In this document: in pieces, positions 39,927 to 49,408 of the stretch
How the letters are laid out: every line of letters begins with the position of its first letter
Numbering within the stretch: the first letter of the stretch is position 1
Source of the DNA: Duffyella gerundensis
Lineage (GTDB): Bacteria > Pseudomonadota > Gammaproteobacteria > Enterobacterales > Enterobacteriaceae
DNA length: 64,000 nt
Direction: 5' to 3'
Assembly: GCF_001517405.1 (NCBI RefSeq)
Contig: NZ_LN907827.1
Location: forward strand, 143,769 to 207,768
Position numbers and translations under genes: made by a program
Notes under the pieces: model-generated
The model's input: only the letters and a program-made list of their open reading frames with translations
Databases searched by the model: none
Told to the model about the DNA's origin: nothing

Positions 39927-40304
39927 GTGTTGAAATCGATGCTGGCCGTGATGCTGGGCGGTGCCGTGGGCTGTACGCTGCGCTGGTTAATCTCGCTGCG
40001 CTTTAACGCGCTGTTTCCTAACCTGCCGCCGGGGACGCTGATCGTTAACCTGGCGGGCGGCTTTATTATTGGCGCGGCGATGGCATGGTTTGTGAAAAAT
40101 CCGCAAATCGATCCGCTGTGGAAATTGCTGATCGTCACCGGTCTGTGCGGCGGATTAACCACCTTTTCGACCTTCTCGGCAGAGATTCTTATGATGCTGC
40201 AATCGGGCAAATATCTCTGGGCGATGGGCAGCGTGCTGGTGCACGTAGTGGGTTCACTGCTGATGACCTTTGCCGGATTCACGCTGATAACGCTGCTGGG
40301 CTGA
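39927..40304 (+). CDS. fluC: Fluoride ion channel FluC (CrcB)
   Basis: A 125-aa, four-helix dual-topology fluoride channel. Family signatures are GGAVGCTLRW near the N-terminus, GTLIVNLAGGF (pore Asn at about 41) and GGLTTFSTFSAE (about 75-86). The start is GTG at 39927 (or TTG at 39930), with GGAAC upstream. Its 5' region is the right edge of repeat copy A. No fluoride riboswitch is evident in the short gap. It exports toxic F-. Confidence 0.92.
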   Translation: MLKSMLAVMLGGAVGCTLRWLISLRFNALFPNLPPGTLIVNLAGGFIIGAAMAWFVKNPQIDPLWKLLIVTGLCGGLTTFSTFSAEILMMLQSGKYLWAMGSVLVHVVGSLLMTFAGFTLITLLG

Positions 40305-40400
40305 GCCTCAGCTTTACGCATTTTCTTACCAAAACCAGCGGCTTAATCGCAGAGACTTCCTAAACTCACTGTTATTAACCGGTGAGTTAGCGAGGAGACG

Positions 40401-41213
40401 ATGCGTAATCCAACATTTTTAAATCTGGTGCTGCTGTCGGGCGATGCGGCGCAAAAGCTACGTACGGCCAGCGCCGCCGGTTTTGAGCAGGTGGAAATCT
40501 GGCGGGAGGATGCCGGGCAGAATACCGCCGCGCTGGCGCAGCTGGCAGGCGAAATCGGCCTCGGTTTTACCAATCTGCAAGTGCTGCGCGATGCCACCGG
40601 CGTACCCACCGCGCAGCGTGAGGCGAAACGCGAAGAAGCGCGGATGTTCTTCCAGCTGGCAAAACAACTGGGCTGTGACACGGTACAGGCGCCCGCGTCG
40701 ACAGATAAACAGTGCGTGGCGGAGAATATCGATGATGACCTGCGCTGGCTCTCTGCCGAAGCGGCGCGTCACAACCTGCGGCTGATGTATGAGCCGATGG
40801 CGTGGAGCCAGATCGATTATACGTTGCCGCAGGCCTGGCAGCGTTTACAGCGGCTCAATCTGCCCAACGTCGGTCTGGTGGTTGATCTGTTTCACATCTG
40901 CGCGCGCGGCGGCAGCGTCAGCGATTTGGCGGGCATTCCGATGCACCGCATCTATGAAGTACAGTTGTGCGATGTCGCCGAGCCGGTATCGCCGCAGGAG
41001 ATGGAGCGGCTGTTTGATACTGCACGCCATCGGCGTCAGTTGCCGGGCGAGGGCTATCTGCCGATAGCCGAGTTTGTCGACTACCTGAAAAGCGCCGGCT
41101 ATGCCGGTCCGGTGGGCATTGAAGTCTTTAATGACCATCTGAAACAGCTGTCGGCAGAGGCCGCGGCGCAACGCGCTTTTCAGGCGTTACGCCGTGCCTG
41201 GCCGGAAGATTAA
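40401..41213 (+). CDS. TIM-barrel sugar isomerase/epimerase family protein
   Basis: A 270-aa xylose-isomerase-like TIM-barrel protein. Candidate metal ligands lie at YEPMAWSQIDYT (Glu), VVDLFHIC (Asp, His), VQLCDVAEP and the terminal GIEVFNDHL (Glu). The family includes hydroxypyruvate isomerase and inosose dehydratase-like enzymes; the substrate is not decidable. GAGGAGACG precedes ATG. The 3' end overlaps the convergent esterase gene by 4 nt. Confidence 0.8.
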   Translation: MRNPTFLNLVLLSGDAAQKLRTASAAGFEQVEIWREDAGQNTAALAQLAGEIGLGFTNLQVLRDATGVPTAQREAKREEARMFFQLAKQLGCDTVQAPASTDKQCVAENIDDDLRWLSAEAARHNLRLMYEPMAWSQIDYTLPQAWQRLQRLNLPNVGLVVDLFHICARGGSVSDLAGIPMHRIYEVQLCDVAEPVSPQEMERLFDTARHRRQLPGEGYLPIAEFVDYLKSAGYAGPVGIEVFNDHLKQLSAEAAAQRAFQALRRAWPED

Positions 41214-41806
41214 TCGTGCAGGCACTGCGCGATAAAGGTGGCGGCACGGCGCGCACCCTGGCCGGAAATAGTATGGCCGGTAGCGGGCTCAAACTGCGTT
41301 TCCACGTGTACGCCAGCGCCTTTCAAACGCAGCGCCGCCGCTTCGCTCTCCATCCACGGAATCACGTCGTCATCCTGACCGTGCACGATCAGCGCGGGCG
41401 TGTTGGTGCAGGGCGACAGCGCTGATGTGGCGAGCCGACCCGAAAAAGCCACTACGCCAGCAAACTGCCAGCGGCCTGACGCCAGCGCATCCAGCGCCAT
41501 GATCGAACCCTGCGAGAATCCCACCAGAATGACCCGATCTTCGGTCACGCTGTGCGCCTGCAAAAGAGCACGCAGCTGTTGATCGAACGCCTCGCGTGCC
41601 GCCAGCACCCGTCCTGGACGGTTCTGTTCGGTAATCGCCTGCAGACTAAACCACTGAAAGCCCGCGCCGTGTTCAAAATGAAAGGGAGCATCAGGGGCAG
41701 CAAAGCTCACGCCCTGCAAGAGCGGCGCCCAGTGCTCGCCCAGTCCAGCCAAATCGTCGCCGTTGCTGCCGACGCCGTGCAGAAATATCACTAAGCCTTT
41801 TCGCAT
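41210..41806 (-). CDS. YpfH-like serine carboxylesterase
   Basis: A 198-aa alpha/beta hydrolase of the carboxylesterase/phospholipase family: LHGVGSNGDDL oxyanion loop, nucleophile GFSQGS, acid in HGQDDDVIP, histidine in ATGHTIS. It resembles E. coli YpfH in size and motifs. ATG at 41806 has AAGGT six bases upstream; another ATG lies two codons earlier. It sits 20 nt after a GNAT gene on the same strand, likely one operon. Confidence 0.82.
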   Translation of the reverse strand: MRKGLVIFLHGVGSNGDDLAGLGEHWAPLLQGVSFAAPDAPFHFEHGAGFQWFSLQAITEQNRPGRVLAAREAFDQQLRALLQAHSVTEDRVILVGFSQGSIMALDALASGRWQFAGVVAFSGRLATSALSPCTNTPALIVHGQDDDVIPWMESEAAALRLKGAGVHVETQFEPATGHTISGQGARRAATFIAQCLHD

Positions 41807-41826
41807 ATGCATACCTTTTTTGCTGA

Positions 41827-42318
41827 TTACGCCAGTCTGGCCATGATGGTAACGTCACGGTACTGGCCTTCCCGCAGCGCAGCACGGCGGCGTACACCTT
41901 CCTGTTCAAAACCCATGCGTTCATAGAGCCGAATGGCGCGCTGGTTATCGGTGAAGGCTTCCAGTTCAAGCCGCGTGGCGCCAAACCAGTTAAAGGCGTA
42001 ATCGATCGCTGCTGCGACCAGCTGTTGGCCGACGCCGCGCCCGCCGTAGTTGGGATCGACCACCAGGCCAAACCCGATCGTTTGCCGAATGCGCACGTTA
42101 CTGTTAATGAACAGGCTAATTTCACCCACCACCTGGCCATCCATTTCCGCCACGAAGCCGGGCGCGCCGTCGTTTGCCTGACGCTCGAACTTTTTACGCC
42201 AGCTATCGAGGGTAGGAAAGGGCAGCTGAAGCGTCCACTGATAAACCTCAGGATAACTGTGGATGCGCTGACAGGCCGCGGCATCGTCGATTTCCCGGCC
42301 CCTGATCGTAATGTCCAT
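41827..42318 (-). CDS. GNAT-family N-acetyltransferase
   Basis: A 163-aa GNAT acetyltransferase of the RimJ/SpeG-like type. The acetyl-CoA pyrophosphate loop is in VVDPNYGGRGVGQQLV, followed by NQRAIRLYERMGFEQEG, the typical C-terminal motif. The acceptor is unknown. It is probably cotranscribed with the esterase downstream. Confidence 0.85.
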   Translation of the reverse strand: MDITIRGREIDDAAACQRIHSYPEVYQWTLQLPFPTLDSWRKKFERQANDGAPGFVAEMDGQVVGEISLFINSNVRIRQTIGFGLVVDPNYGGRGVGQQLVAAAIDYAFNWFGATRLELEAFTDNQRAIRLYERMGFEQEGVRRRAALREGQYRDVTIMARLA

Positions 42319-42462
42319 CGCCTCTCTCCGTGTTGCGCGCTAAACGATTATATTGCAACCAAATTTGCCACAGGTAAACCGGCATCTCCGCGGGGAATAA
42401 CGGAAGCGGTAACGATCTTGCACTACGCTAAAGGCTTCGAATGGACTGAATATGGACCCGCT

Positions 42463-44295
42463 ATGTTGTATCGCCGTTTCGAGAGATTCATCAATATTTT
42501 CCAGGATGCGCCCGCCGGTGCGCCACCCGATCGGGTGGGGGCCTTTTACTGGTTTTATCTGCGCCAGGTCTGGCCAAGCTTTGTGGCGCTGCTGGCGGTG
42601 GGGCTGGCTTCCTCACTGATCGAGGTGGCACTGTTCAGCTATCTCAGCCGCATTATCGATCTGGTTAATCACGCCTCACCGGCCACGCTTTTCAGCGAGA
42701 ACTGGCCGATTTTGCTCTGGATGGCGATTGTGGCGCTGATTTTACGGCCAGTGGTGATAGGTCTGCATGATCTGCTGGTGCACCAGAGCATTAACCCGAG
42801 TATGACCAGCATGATCCGCTGGCAGCATCACAATTACGTACTGCGCCAAAGCCTTAACTTTTTCCAGAGCGATTTTTCCGGCCGTATCGCCCAGCGCATC
42901 ATGCAAACCGGCAACGCCCTGCGTGATTCTGCGGTCCAGCTGGTGGATGCCATCTGGCACGTGGTGATCTATGCCGTGACCTCGCTGGTGCTGTTTGCTC
43001 AGGCGGACTGGCGGCTGATGATTCCGCTGGTGCTGTGGATTATCGGCTACAGCAGCGCGCTGCGTTACTTTGTGCCGCGCGTGAAGGCGCGTTCGGTGGT
43101 CTCTTCAGAAGCGCGTTCAAAGCTGATGGGCACCATCGTTGATGGCTACACCAATATCGCCACCATCAAGCTGTTCGCCCACAGCGATCTGGAACGGCAA
43201 TATGCCCGCGAAGCGATCACCGAACAGACCGAGAAAACGCAGATCGCCAGCCGAATGGTCAGCAGCATGGACGTTACGCTGTCGATTCTCAACGGTCTGT
43301 TGATTGTGGCCACCAGCGGGCTGGCGCTCTGGCTGTGGAGCCAGTCACTGATCAGCGTGGGAGCCATAGCGCTGGCGACCGGTTTGGTAATCCGTATCGT
43401 CAACATGTCCGGCTGGATCATGTGGGTGGTCAATGGCATCTTCGAAAACATCGGCATGGTGCAGGATGGCCTGAAAACCATCGCCCAGCCGCTGAGCGTG
43501 CAGGATGTGCCACAGGCGAAAAGCCTGCAGGTGACGCGCGGAAACATTCGTTTTTATGCGGTGCAGTTCGACTACGGCGGCAGCCGTCAGGTGATCAACA
43601 ACCTCAATCTGGATATCAAACCCGGTGAAAAAATTGGCCTGATCGGCCCGTCCGGCGCCGGCAAATCGACGCTGGTTAACCTGCTGTTGCGGCTCTATGA
43701 CATCAACAGCGGCCGCATTCTGATTGACGATCAAAATATCGCGCAGGTCAGCCAGGAGAGCTTACGCGCGCAGATCGGTATGATTACCCAGGACACTTCG
43801 CTGTTGCACCGTTCGATTCGCGAAAACCTGCTGTATGGCCGCCCGGATGCCAGCGAACAGGAACTGGCGCTGGCGATTCAGCGCGCCCGCGCCGACGAAT
43901 TTATTCCGCTGCTCTCCGATGCGCAGGGCCGCACCGGGCTGGATGCGCACGTCGGCGAGCGCGGCGTTAAGCTTTCTGGCGGTCAGCGCCAGCGTATCGC
44001 CATCGCACGTGTGCTGCTGAAAGATGCGCCGATTCTGATCATGGATGAGGCGACCTCGGCGCTGGATTCTGAAGTGGAAGCGGCGATTCAGGAGAGCCTG
44101 GAAACGCTGATGCAGGGCAAGACGGTGATTGCCATTGCGCACCGGCTCTCCACCATCGCCAAAATGGATCGGCTGATTGTGATGGAGCACGGCCAGATTG
44201 TGGAGATGGGCAGCCACCAGCAGCTGTTGGCACAGCAGGGATTGTACGCCCGCCTGTGGCAGCATCAGACCGGTGGCTTCGTCGCGGAGGAGTAA
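42463..44295 (+). CDS. ABC exporter, fused membrane and ATPase domains
   Basis: A 610-aa type IV ABC exporter half-transporter: six-helix transmembrane domain (about 30-330) followed by an ATPase domain with Walker A GPSGAGKST (395-403), signature LSGGQ (504-508) and Walker B ILIMDEAT (524-531). It should work as a homodimer in the inner membrane. The frame stays open far upstream into the divergent GNAT gene, but MLYRRFERFINIF is the plausible start. The substrate is unknown. Confidence 0.88.
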   Translation: MLYRRFERFINIFQDAPAGAPPDRVGAFYWFYLRQVWPSFVALLAVGLASSLIEVALFSYLSRIIDLVNHASPATLFSENWPILLWMAIVALILRPVVIGLHDLLVHQSINPSMTSMIRWQHHNYVLRQSLNFFQSDFSGRIAQRIMQTGNALRDSAVQLVDAIWHVVIYAVTSLVLFAQADWRLMIPLVLWIIGYSSALRYFVPRVKARSVVSSEARSKLMGTIVDGYTNIATIKLFAHSDLERQYAREAITEQTEKTQIASRMVSSMDVTLSILNGLLIVATSGLALWLWSQSLISVGAIALATGLVIRIVNMSGWIMWVVNGIFENIGMVQDGLKTIAQPLSVQDVPQAKSLQVTRGNIRFYAVQFDYGGSRQVINNLNLDIKPGEKIGLIGPSGAGKSTLVNLLLRLYDINSGRILIDDQNIAQVSQESLRAQIGMITQDTSLLHRSIRENLLYGRPDASEQELALAIQRARADEFIPLLSDAQGRTGLDAHVGERGVKLSGGQRQRIAIARVLLKDAPILIMDEATSALDSEVEAAIQESLETLMQGKTVIAIAHRLSTIAKMDRLIVMEHGQIVEMGSHQQLLAQQGLYARLWQHQTGGFVAEE

Positions 44296-44296
44296 G

Positions 44297-45424
44297 CTAC
44301 GCCTCGCCACGACGGTAGGGCAGCGCGCCAAGGGCGTCGTCCGCCCACTGCAGCACCGCGGCGCGCTCCTCTTCCAGAAAGTCGCCCACCGCATCGCGTA
44401 GACCGGGATGCAGCAAATAGTGCCACGATGAGGTGATCTGCGGCGCAAAGCCGCGGATCAGCTTGTGCTCGCCCTGGGCACCGGCATCAAACTCGCGCAG
44501 GCCATGCGTAATGGCAAACTCCATGCCCTGATAAAAGCAGGTCTCAAAATGCAGGCGATCAAACTCCGCCAGACAGCCCCAGTAGCGGCCATACAGCGTA
44601 CTGCCGCTGACCAGGCTGAACGCCATCGCCACCGGCTGCGTCTGCCGTTCGGCGATTACCACCTGAATCTTTTGCGGCATTCGCTCCGCCAGCAGGCTGA
44701 AAAATTCACGGCTTAAATAGGGATACTGGCCGCGTACCGCATAGGTGTTGACGTAACAGTGATAGACAAAATCCCACTGACTTTCCGTGAGCTCATCGCC
44801 GCGATACCAGACAAACGCCATATCCGCCGCCGCCACCTGCTCACGCTCTTTGCGCAGCTGTTTACGCTTGCGCGACATCAGCGTGTCGAGGAAATCCTGA
44901 AAGTCGCGGTAGCCGGGGTTGTGCCAGCGATACTGGCAGCCGAGGCGCAGCAGCCACTCTGGCTGCGAGGCGAGCAGATCGTTGCTGGCCGCATCGGTAA
45001 AGTTGATATGGGCGCTGCTTAACTGATGCTGAAGCAGATATTCCGGCAGAGCGCTCAACAGCGCGGCGCTGGCAGCGGCATCGCCAAGCACGCGCGCGCC
45101 GCCGACTGGCGTAAACGGAATCGCGCCCAGCCATTTGGGATAATAGGGCAGATTGGCGCGGCGACAGGCATCTGCCCATCCTTGATCGAAAACATATTCG
45201 CCGCGGGAGTGGCTTTTGCGGTAGCCGGGCAGCGCCGCCAGCAGCTGGCCATCCTGCTGCCAGAGCAGATGATCGGGCTGCCAGCCGGTGGCGGCGCTAA
45301 CGCTGCCGCTCTCTTCCAGCGTGCTGAGAAAGGCGTGGCTTAAAAAAGGATTATCATCGGGCAGCAACCGATCCCAGTCGGCGGCGGCAAGTTCAGACAG
45401 GGCGGTAACACGAACTAACGGCAT
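44297..45424 (-). CDS. COG3146-type acyltransferase-like protein (DUF482)
   Basis: A 375-aa protein of the family often labelled peptidoglycan biosynthesis or FemAB/GNAT-like (COG3146). Visible family segments are NPFLSHAFLSTLEESG near the N-terminus, MSRKRKQLRKERE in the middle, and GRYWGCLAEFDRLHFETCFYQG then GEHKLIRGFAP near the end. The function is not established. ATG at 45424 has GGGAGC upstream. It is convergent with the ABC transporter gene, 1 nt between stops. Confidence 0.85.
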   Translation of the reverse strand: MPLVRVTALSELAAADWDRLLPDDNPFLSHAFLSTLEESGSVSAATGWQPDHLLWQQDGQLLAALPGYRKSHSRGEYVFDQGWADACRRANLPYYPKWLGAIPFTPVGGARVLGDAAASAALLSALPEYLLQHQLSSAHINFTDAASNDLLASQPEWLLRLGCQYRWHNPGYRDFQDFLDTLMSRKRKQLRKEREQVAAADMAFVWYRGDELTESQWDFVYHCYVNTYAVRGQYPYLSREFFSLLAERMPQKIQVVIAERQTQPVAMAFSLVSGSTLYGRYWGCLAEFDRLHFETCFYQGMEFAITHGLREFDAGAQGEHKLIRGFAPQITSSWHYLLHPGLRDAVGDFLEEERAAVLQWADDALGALPYRRGEA

Positions 45425-45492
45425 TGCAGGCTCCCGTACAGCATTGACGGACAGCCCTATAGTCAAGCAGGTTTTGCCGCGACTGCAAAGGT

Positions 45493-45517
45493 CGCCCGCA
45501 CGCAATGTGTGCGGGCG
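45493..45517 (-). terminator. Hairpin downstream of the ACS carrier gene
   Basis: A perfect 9-bp stem CGCCCGCAC / GTGCGGGCG with a 7-nt loop begins 6 nt after the stop of the minus-strand carrier gene. The following T-run is short (ACCTTTG). Confidence 0.65.
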
Positions 45518-45523
45518 GAATCC

Positions 45524-46918
45524 TCAGGCATGGCCGGTAACCTGCGGTTTATCATCGGCGTAGCGCGGTGCGGCGGCATCGTCCTGCGCATCGCCCACGC
45601 GATGAATCGGCCCCATCACAAACAGGAACAGCAGCGCGGCAACGATGCAGTGTGCGGCCACAAACAGCAGGCCGATGCCGTAGCTGCCGGTCAGCGCCAC
45701 AATGACGCCAAACAGCAGCGGGGTTAAAATCCCGGCGATATTGCCGATGCCGTTGAAGATAGCGCCCGCCAGGCCAACCGCCTCTTTCGGCGCGGTATCG
45801 CTGATCACCGCCCAGGTGCCCGCGCCCGCCGCCACGCCTTTACCGAAGAAGGCGAACGACATAATGGCGATGATCCAGACGTTGCTGCTTACCACCGCCG
45901 CAATCACCAGCGTTGATGCCATCAGCATGCCGACAATATAGGGCGTTTTGCGCGCCCACGAGATGCTCCAGCCCTGAGTAATCAGCCGGTCGGAAATATA
46001 TCCGCCGGAGATACCGCCGAGAAAACCAAACAGGGCGGGCGCGATGGTGGCAAAACCGGCATCAAGAATATTCATGCCGCGCGACTGCACCAGATAGATC
46101 GGAAACCAGGTAATGAAAAAATAGCTCAGCGCGATGATGCAGTACTGGCCGATGTAGGCGCACCACAGCATGCGATTGTTGAGCAGCTTTTTCACCGTCG
46201 CTTTGCTCAGACGTGAAGGCGCGGTGCGCGCCGCATGACTGTCGATCTCCACCAGCGCGCCGCCGTCAACGATATGGCGCAGCTCAGCGGGCGATACGCC
46301 GGGATGCTGGCGCGGCTCTTTCATAAACCACATCCAGATAAATACCGTCATCACGCCGATGCCGCCGAGCACGAAGAACGGCCACTCCCAGCCAAAGCGT
46401 GACACCAGCCAGCCGGAAAGCGGTGAGAAAATCGCCACGGCGAAATATTGCGACGATGAAAACAGCGACGACGCGCGGCCACGTTCCGCTTTGGGAAACC
46501 ACATGATGGTCACGCGCGCGTTGGCGGGAAAGCTCGGCGCCTCAATCAGGCCGAGCAGGAAGCGCAGGGCGAACATCAGCGCCAGCGCGCCGGTTAGCCC
46601 CTGCGCAAATTCACCGACAAAACCCATGGCAATGGTGGCCAGCGACCACAGCGCCAGCGTAATGCCATACACGCGTTTGGTGCCAAAGCGATCGAGAAAC
46701 AGGCCGCCGGGGATCTGGCCGATCACATAGGCCCAGCTGAACGCCGAAAGGATCAGGCCGAGCTGGATGGGCGACAGGCCGAACTCCTGTTTAATCGCCG
46801 AACCGGAAATCGACAGGATAGAGCGATCGGCGTAGGCCACCACCGACAGCAGCAGAATCAGCATCAGGATCCAGATGCGCACGTAACTCGTTTTCTCAGC
46901 CAGCGGGGCTTTCAGCAT
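45524..46918 (-). CDS. ACS-family MFS carrier (sugar-acid type)
   Basis: A 464-aa, 12-helix MFS symporter close to the glucarate/galactarate carriers GudP and GarP of E. coli: YADRSILSISGSAIKQEFG, PGGLFLDRFGTKRVYG, EAPSFPANARVTIMWFPKAERG and WAVISDTAPKEAVGL. Import of a hexarate or hexonate is likely, the exact substrate uncertain. ATG at 46918 has AAGGAATG upstream. No catabolic gene is adjacent. It is the second ACS carrier in the window, after lgoT. Confidence 0.85.
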   Translation of the reverse strand: MLKAPLAEKTSYVRIWILMLILLLSVVAYADRSILSISGSAIKQEFGLSPIQLGLILSAFSWAYVIGQIPGGLFLDRFGTKRVYGITLALWSLATIAMGFVGEFAQGLTGALALMFALRFLLGLIEAPSFPANARVTIMWFPKAERGRASSLFSSSQYFAVAIFSPLSGWLVSRFGWEWPFFVLGGIGVMTVFIWMWFMKEPRQHPGVSPAELRHIVDGGALVEIDSHAARTAPSRLSKATVKKLLNNRMLWCAYIGQYCIIALSYFFITWFPIYLVQSRGMNILDAGFATIAPALFGFLGGISGGYISDRLITQGWSISWARKTPYIVGMLMASTLVIAAVVSSNVWIIAIMSFAFFGKGVAAGAGTWAVISDTAPKEAVGLAGAIFNGIGNIAGILTPLLFGVIVALTGSYGIGLLFVAAHCIVAALLFLFVMGPIHRVGDAQDDAAAPRYADDKPQVTGHA

Positions 46919-47277
46919 GGGGTCATTCCTTCTGAGCGGAAGAGAGAGGCAGCGAAATTTCAGCTGAAAAGCAAATATAGGAAGGCGCGCCACAACGGTC
47001 ATTGGGCGAATGGTGAAAAGCAGGGCGGGAAAACAGGGGCATTTTGGCATCCACCACAAGTGAAGTTGCGGTGCGCCACAGATTCAACGGTAACGCTAAG
47101 TTATTACAGGGAATTGTGCCAGAGATCGAGACAAAGGGCGCGATGGTGGTCTATGTCGGGGATGCGGCGGCGCATAACAAGCCAGCCGATCGACGCTTTT
47201 TTTACCCAATTGCAATGAAGTAATTTCGTCGATCTGCCGATAGATCCGGTATTCAATGGCTGTCCAGGAACACTATC
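46919..47277. other. Intergenic region between ACS carrier and HD-GYP genes
   Basis: A 359-bp gap between divergent genes, holding both promoter regions. A stop-free stretch (47017-47223) reads KLLQGIVPEIETKG and VVYVGDAAAHNKPADRR but has no start codon or ribosome-binding site; it may be a decayed gene fragment or chance. Nothing else is recognised. Confidence 0.4.
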
Positions 47278-48453
47278 GTGATTAAGCTGATCCCCGTCAG
47301 CGAACTGTTACCCGGGATGTTTCTCCACAAGCTTGAAGTATTTTGGGTGCACGATTCGCGCGTGCGCAACCAGATGCTGCTGACCGATCCGCGCCAGATC
47401 GCGGCGATCAAAGAGAGCGGCATTGAGAAAGTCTGGATCGATCTTGCCAAAAGCGTGCCTCATGCATCCGCTAACAGCGAGACGCTACGCGTGCCTGAGA
47501 TAACGCCAGGCGGATTTGACAGTGAAGTGGAGCGCGCTCGCCAGATTTTCCAGCAGGGGAAAGGGCAAATCATGGCGATGTTTAACGAGGCTCGCCTTGG
47601 CACTTCGCTGGATCTCACCAGCGCATCCGCGCTGGTGGACGATATTGCCGGATCGGTGAAGCGCCATCCTTCGGCGTTGCTCAGCGTGGCGCGCCTGAAA
47701 AATCACGATGATTATACCTGGCTGCACTCCATGGCGGTGTGTGCGCTAATGGTGTCGCTGGCGCAAAAGATGGGCTACGACGATAAGCAAACGCTGCGCG
47801 CGGGCATGGGCGGGCTGCTGCATGACATCGGCAAAGCGTCGGTGCCGCTGGCAATTCTCAACAAACCCGGCAAGCTGACCGATGAAGAGTTCATCATCAT
47901 GCAGCAGCATCCGATAATGGGCGCGCAGATGCTGATGGAAGCCGAGGCGGACGCTGACATTATTGATATTGCGCTGCACCACCACGAAAAATTCGACGGC
48001 AGCGGCTATCCTCACCGGCTGGCGGGAAAAGGCATCAGTGAGCTGTCGCGGATGACCGCGGTATGCGATGTATACGACGCGATTACGTCGATGCGGCCTT
48101 ATAAAGAGGGCTGGAATCCGGCAGAGGCGATGCACCGCATGGCCAGCTGGAGCGGTCATTTTGACCGTGCCATCTTTCATATGTTTGTGAAGTCGCTGGG
48201 GATCTATCCGGTGGGATCGCTGGTGCGTCTGGCGTCAGGGCGGGTCGCGCTGGTCACTGAGGTGGGCAACACATCCCTGTTGCGCCCTAAGGTCAATATT
48301 TTCTATTCGTTGCGTACCCAGCGTGAAATTCCCCCTGAGGCCCTGGATCTGGCAGACAGCTTCTGCTGCGACAGCATCATCGGGCCTGAGGACAGTAACC
48401 TGTGGCAGCGCTTTAATCTCAGCAGCGTCTGGCGCGTGGGCGCCACCGCTTAG
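47278..48453 (+). CDS. HD-GYP cyclic-di-GMP phosphodiesterase
   Basis: A 391-aa protein with an N-terminal DUF3391-type domain (about 1-130) and a C-terminal HD-GYP domain. The metal motif HDIGK (182-186), the histidine cluster HHHEKFDGSGYP (from 234) and the following GKGISELSRMTAVCDVYDAI are intact, so it should hydrolyse c-di-GMP. The start is GTG with AGGAA 8 nt ahead. It overlaps the convergent unknown gene by 4 nt. It probably affects the switch between motility and surface growth. Confidence 0.9.
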   Translation: MIKLIPVSELLPGMFLHKLEVFWVHDSRVRNQMLLTDPRQIAAIKESGIEKVWIDLAKSVPHASANSETLRVPEITPGGFDSEVERARQIFQQGKGQIMAMFNEARLGTSLDLTSASALVDDIAGSVKRHPSALLSVARLKNHDDYTWLHSMAVCALMVSLAQKMGYDDKQTLRAGMGGLLHDIGKASVPLAILNKPGKLTDEEFIIMQQHPIMGAQMLMEAEADADIIDIALHHHEKFDGSGYPHRLAGKGISELSRMTAVCDVYDAITSMRPYKEGWNPAEAMHRMASWSGHFDRAIFHMFVKSLGIYPVGSLVRLASGRVALVTEVGNTSLLRPKVNIFYSLRTQREIPPEALDLADSFCCDSIIGPEDSNLWQRFNLSSVWRVGATA

Positions 48454-49211
48454 CGAGGTTTTATCTTCAGGGCCAGCGCGCTGGCAGGATCAAACAGCGA
48501 CAGGCTTTCGATCTGATCGAGCATAATCACTTTGCGAAACGACATTGCCGAGTTCGGCTCCGAGGTCAGCGAAATATTATGTTCGTCATACCAGGCGCTG
48601 TAGTTGTGCTCCACCACCAGATCCAGCGTTTGTTTATCGCGATAGCCGCTAAGAAACGGGATCAGCACGACGTTGTTGGTATTGGGATTACCGCTGTCGA
48701 AGGTCGCAGTGTGAATCATGCCGATATAAATACGCCGTGAAGTCAGCGTCACCCACGCCAGTTCGCCCTCTTCCATACATTGATAAAGCAAACCTTCGAC
48801 GCCGTTGGTGTGCGAAAGCTGTTTATAGAGCTTTTGTCTTCCGCTGGAATCGAGACGCGCGCTACCCGACCAGTTTGAGCGATACAGGCAGAGTAGTACG
48901 GTAAAGATCAGCGTGATCAGCACCGGTGCCTGAATGCCCAGGAAGCTCCAGTTCATGAACTCCATCTGGTAGTGATAGTAAACGTCCTGCGAATGCGGAA
49001 AGCTGTTACGTACCACCGAAACGACTAACAGCATCAGCCAGATTAAACCGGTAGCAATCAGCCCCTGAACCACAAAAATGCAGCCGTAGAGCGCGACCAA
49101 AAAGTAAACGTCCCAGCCGAACGAACGCTTGATTTTAAAGCGCGACGACAAATCGCGGCTGGTGTACCAGTAGCCGCACACCATTAACACCATAAAAATT
49201 GCTGTACTCAT
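48450..49211 (-). CDS. Unknown four-helix membrane protein
   Basis: A 253-aa protein of no family I recognise. About four hydrophobic segments fill the first 115 residues; the rest (120-253) is soluble, with FDSGNPNTNNVVLIPFLSGYRD and a strand-rich pattern. The start overlaps the stop of a 65-aa gene by 1 nt (TGATG), so the two are translationally coupled. The C-terminal domain is probably cytoplasmic or periplasmic sensing, which is speculation. Confidence 0.75.
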   Translation of the reverse strand: MSTAIFMVLMVCGYWYTSRDLSSRFKIKRSFGWDVYFLVALYGCIFVVQGLIATGLIWLMLLVVSVVRNSFPHSQDVYYHYQMEFMNWSFLGIQAPVLITLIFTVLLCLYRSNWSGSARLDSSGRQKLYKQLSHTNGVEGLLYQCMEEGELAWVTLTSRRIYIGMIHTATFDSGNPNTNNVVLIPFLSGYRDKQTLDLVVEHNYSAWYDEHNISLTSEPNSAMSFRKVIMLDQIESLSLFDPASALALKIKPR

Positions 49212-49408
49212 CAGGCTCTCTTCAGTGCGTTGACATGTTTCATAAAGTCGGCCTGCACCGCCTCGTTTTGCAGGTTTACCGTGGCTTTGCCATCTTCATC
49301 GATAAAAATACGCTCCCCTTCAGCAAGTGAATCTTCAATCTCGCTGCGATTGATCACCTGCAGTAATTTTTCCGGGCTGGTAAACAACGATCGAATAATT
49401 TTGAACAT
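49211..49408 (-). CDS. Unknown 65-aa protein coupled to a membrane protein
   Basis: A small acidic/basic mixed protein beginning MFKIIRSLFTSPEKLLQVI, with FIDEDGKATVNLQNEAV in the middle. AGGAGAAAAGC precedes its ATG. Its stop and the start of the downstream membrane-protein gene share one base. It is unrecognised; the coupling suggests a partner of the membrane protein. Confidence 0.72.
   Translation of the reverse strand: MFKIIRSLFTSPEKLLQVINRSEIEDSLAEGERIFIDEDGKATVNLQNEAVQADFMKHVNALKRA

Noticed and set aside
47017..47223. Stop-free stretch that looks protein-like (GIVPEIETKG, VVYVGDAAAHNK)
   Set aside because: It has no ATG at a sensible position and no SD. It could be a gene remnant, but nothing recognisable supports this, so it is not called as a pseudogene.
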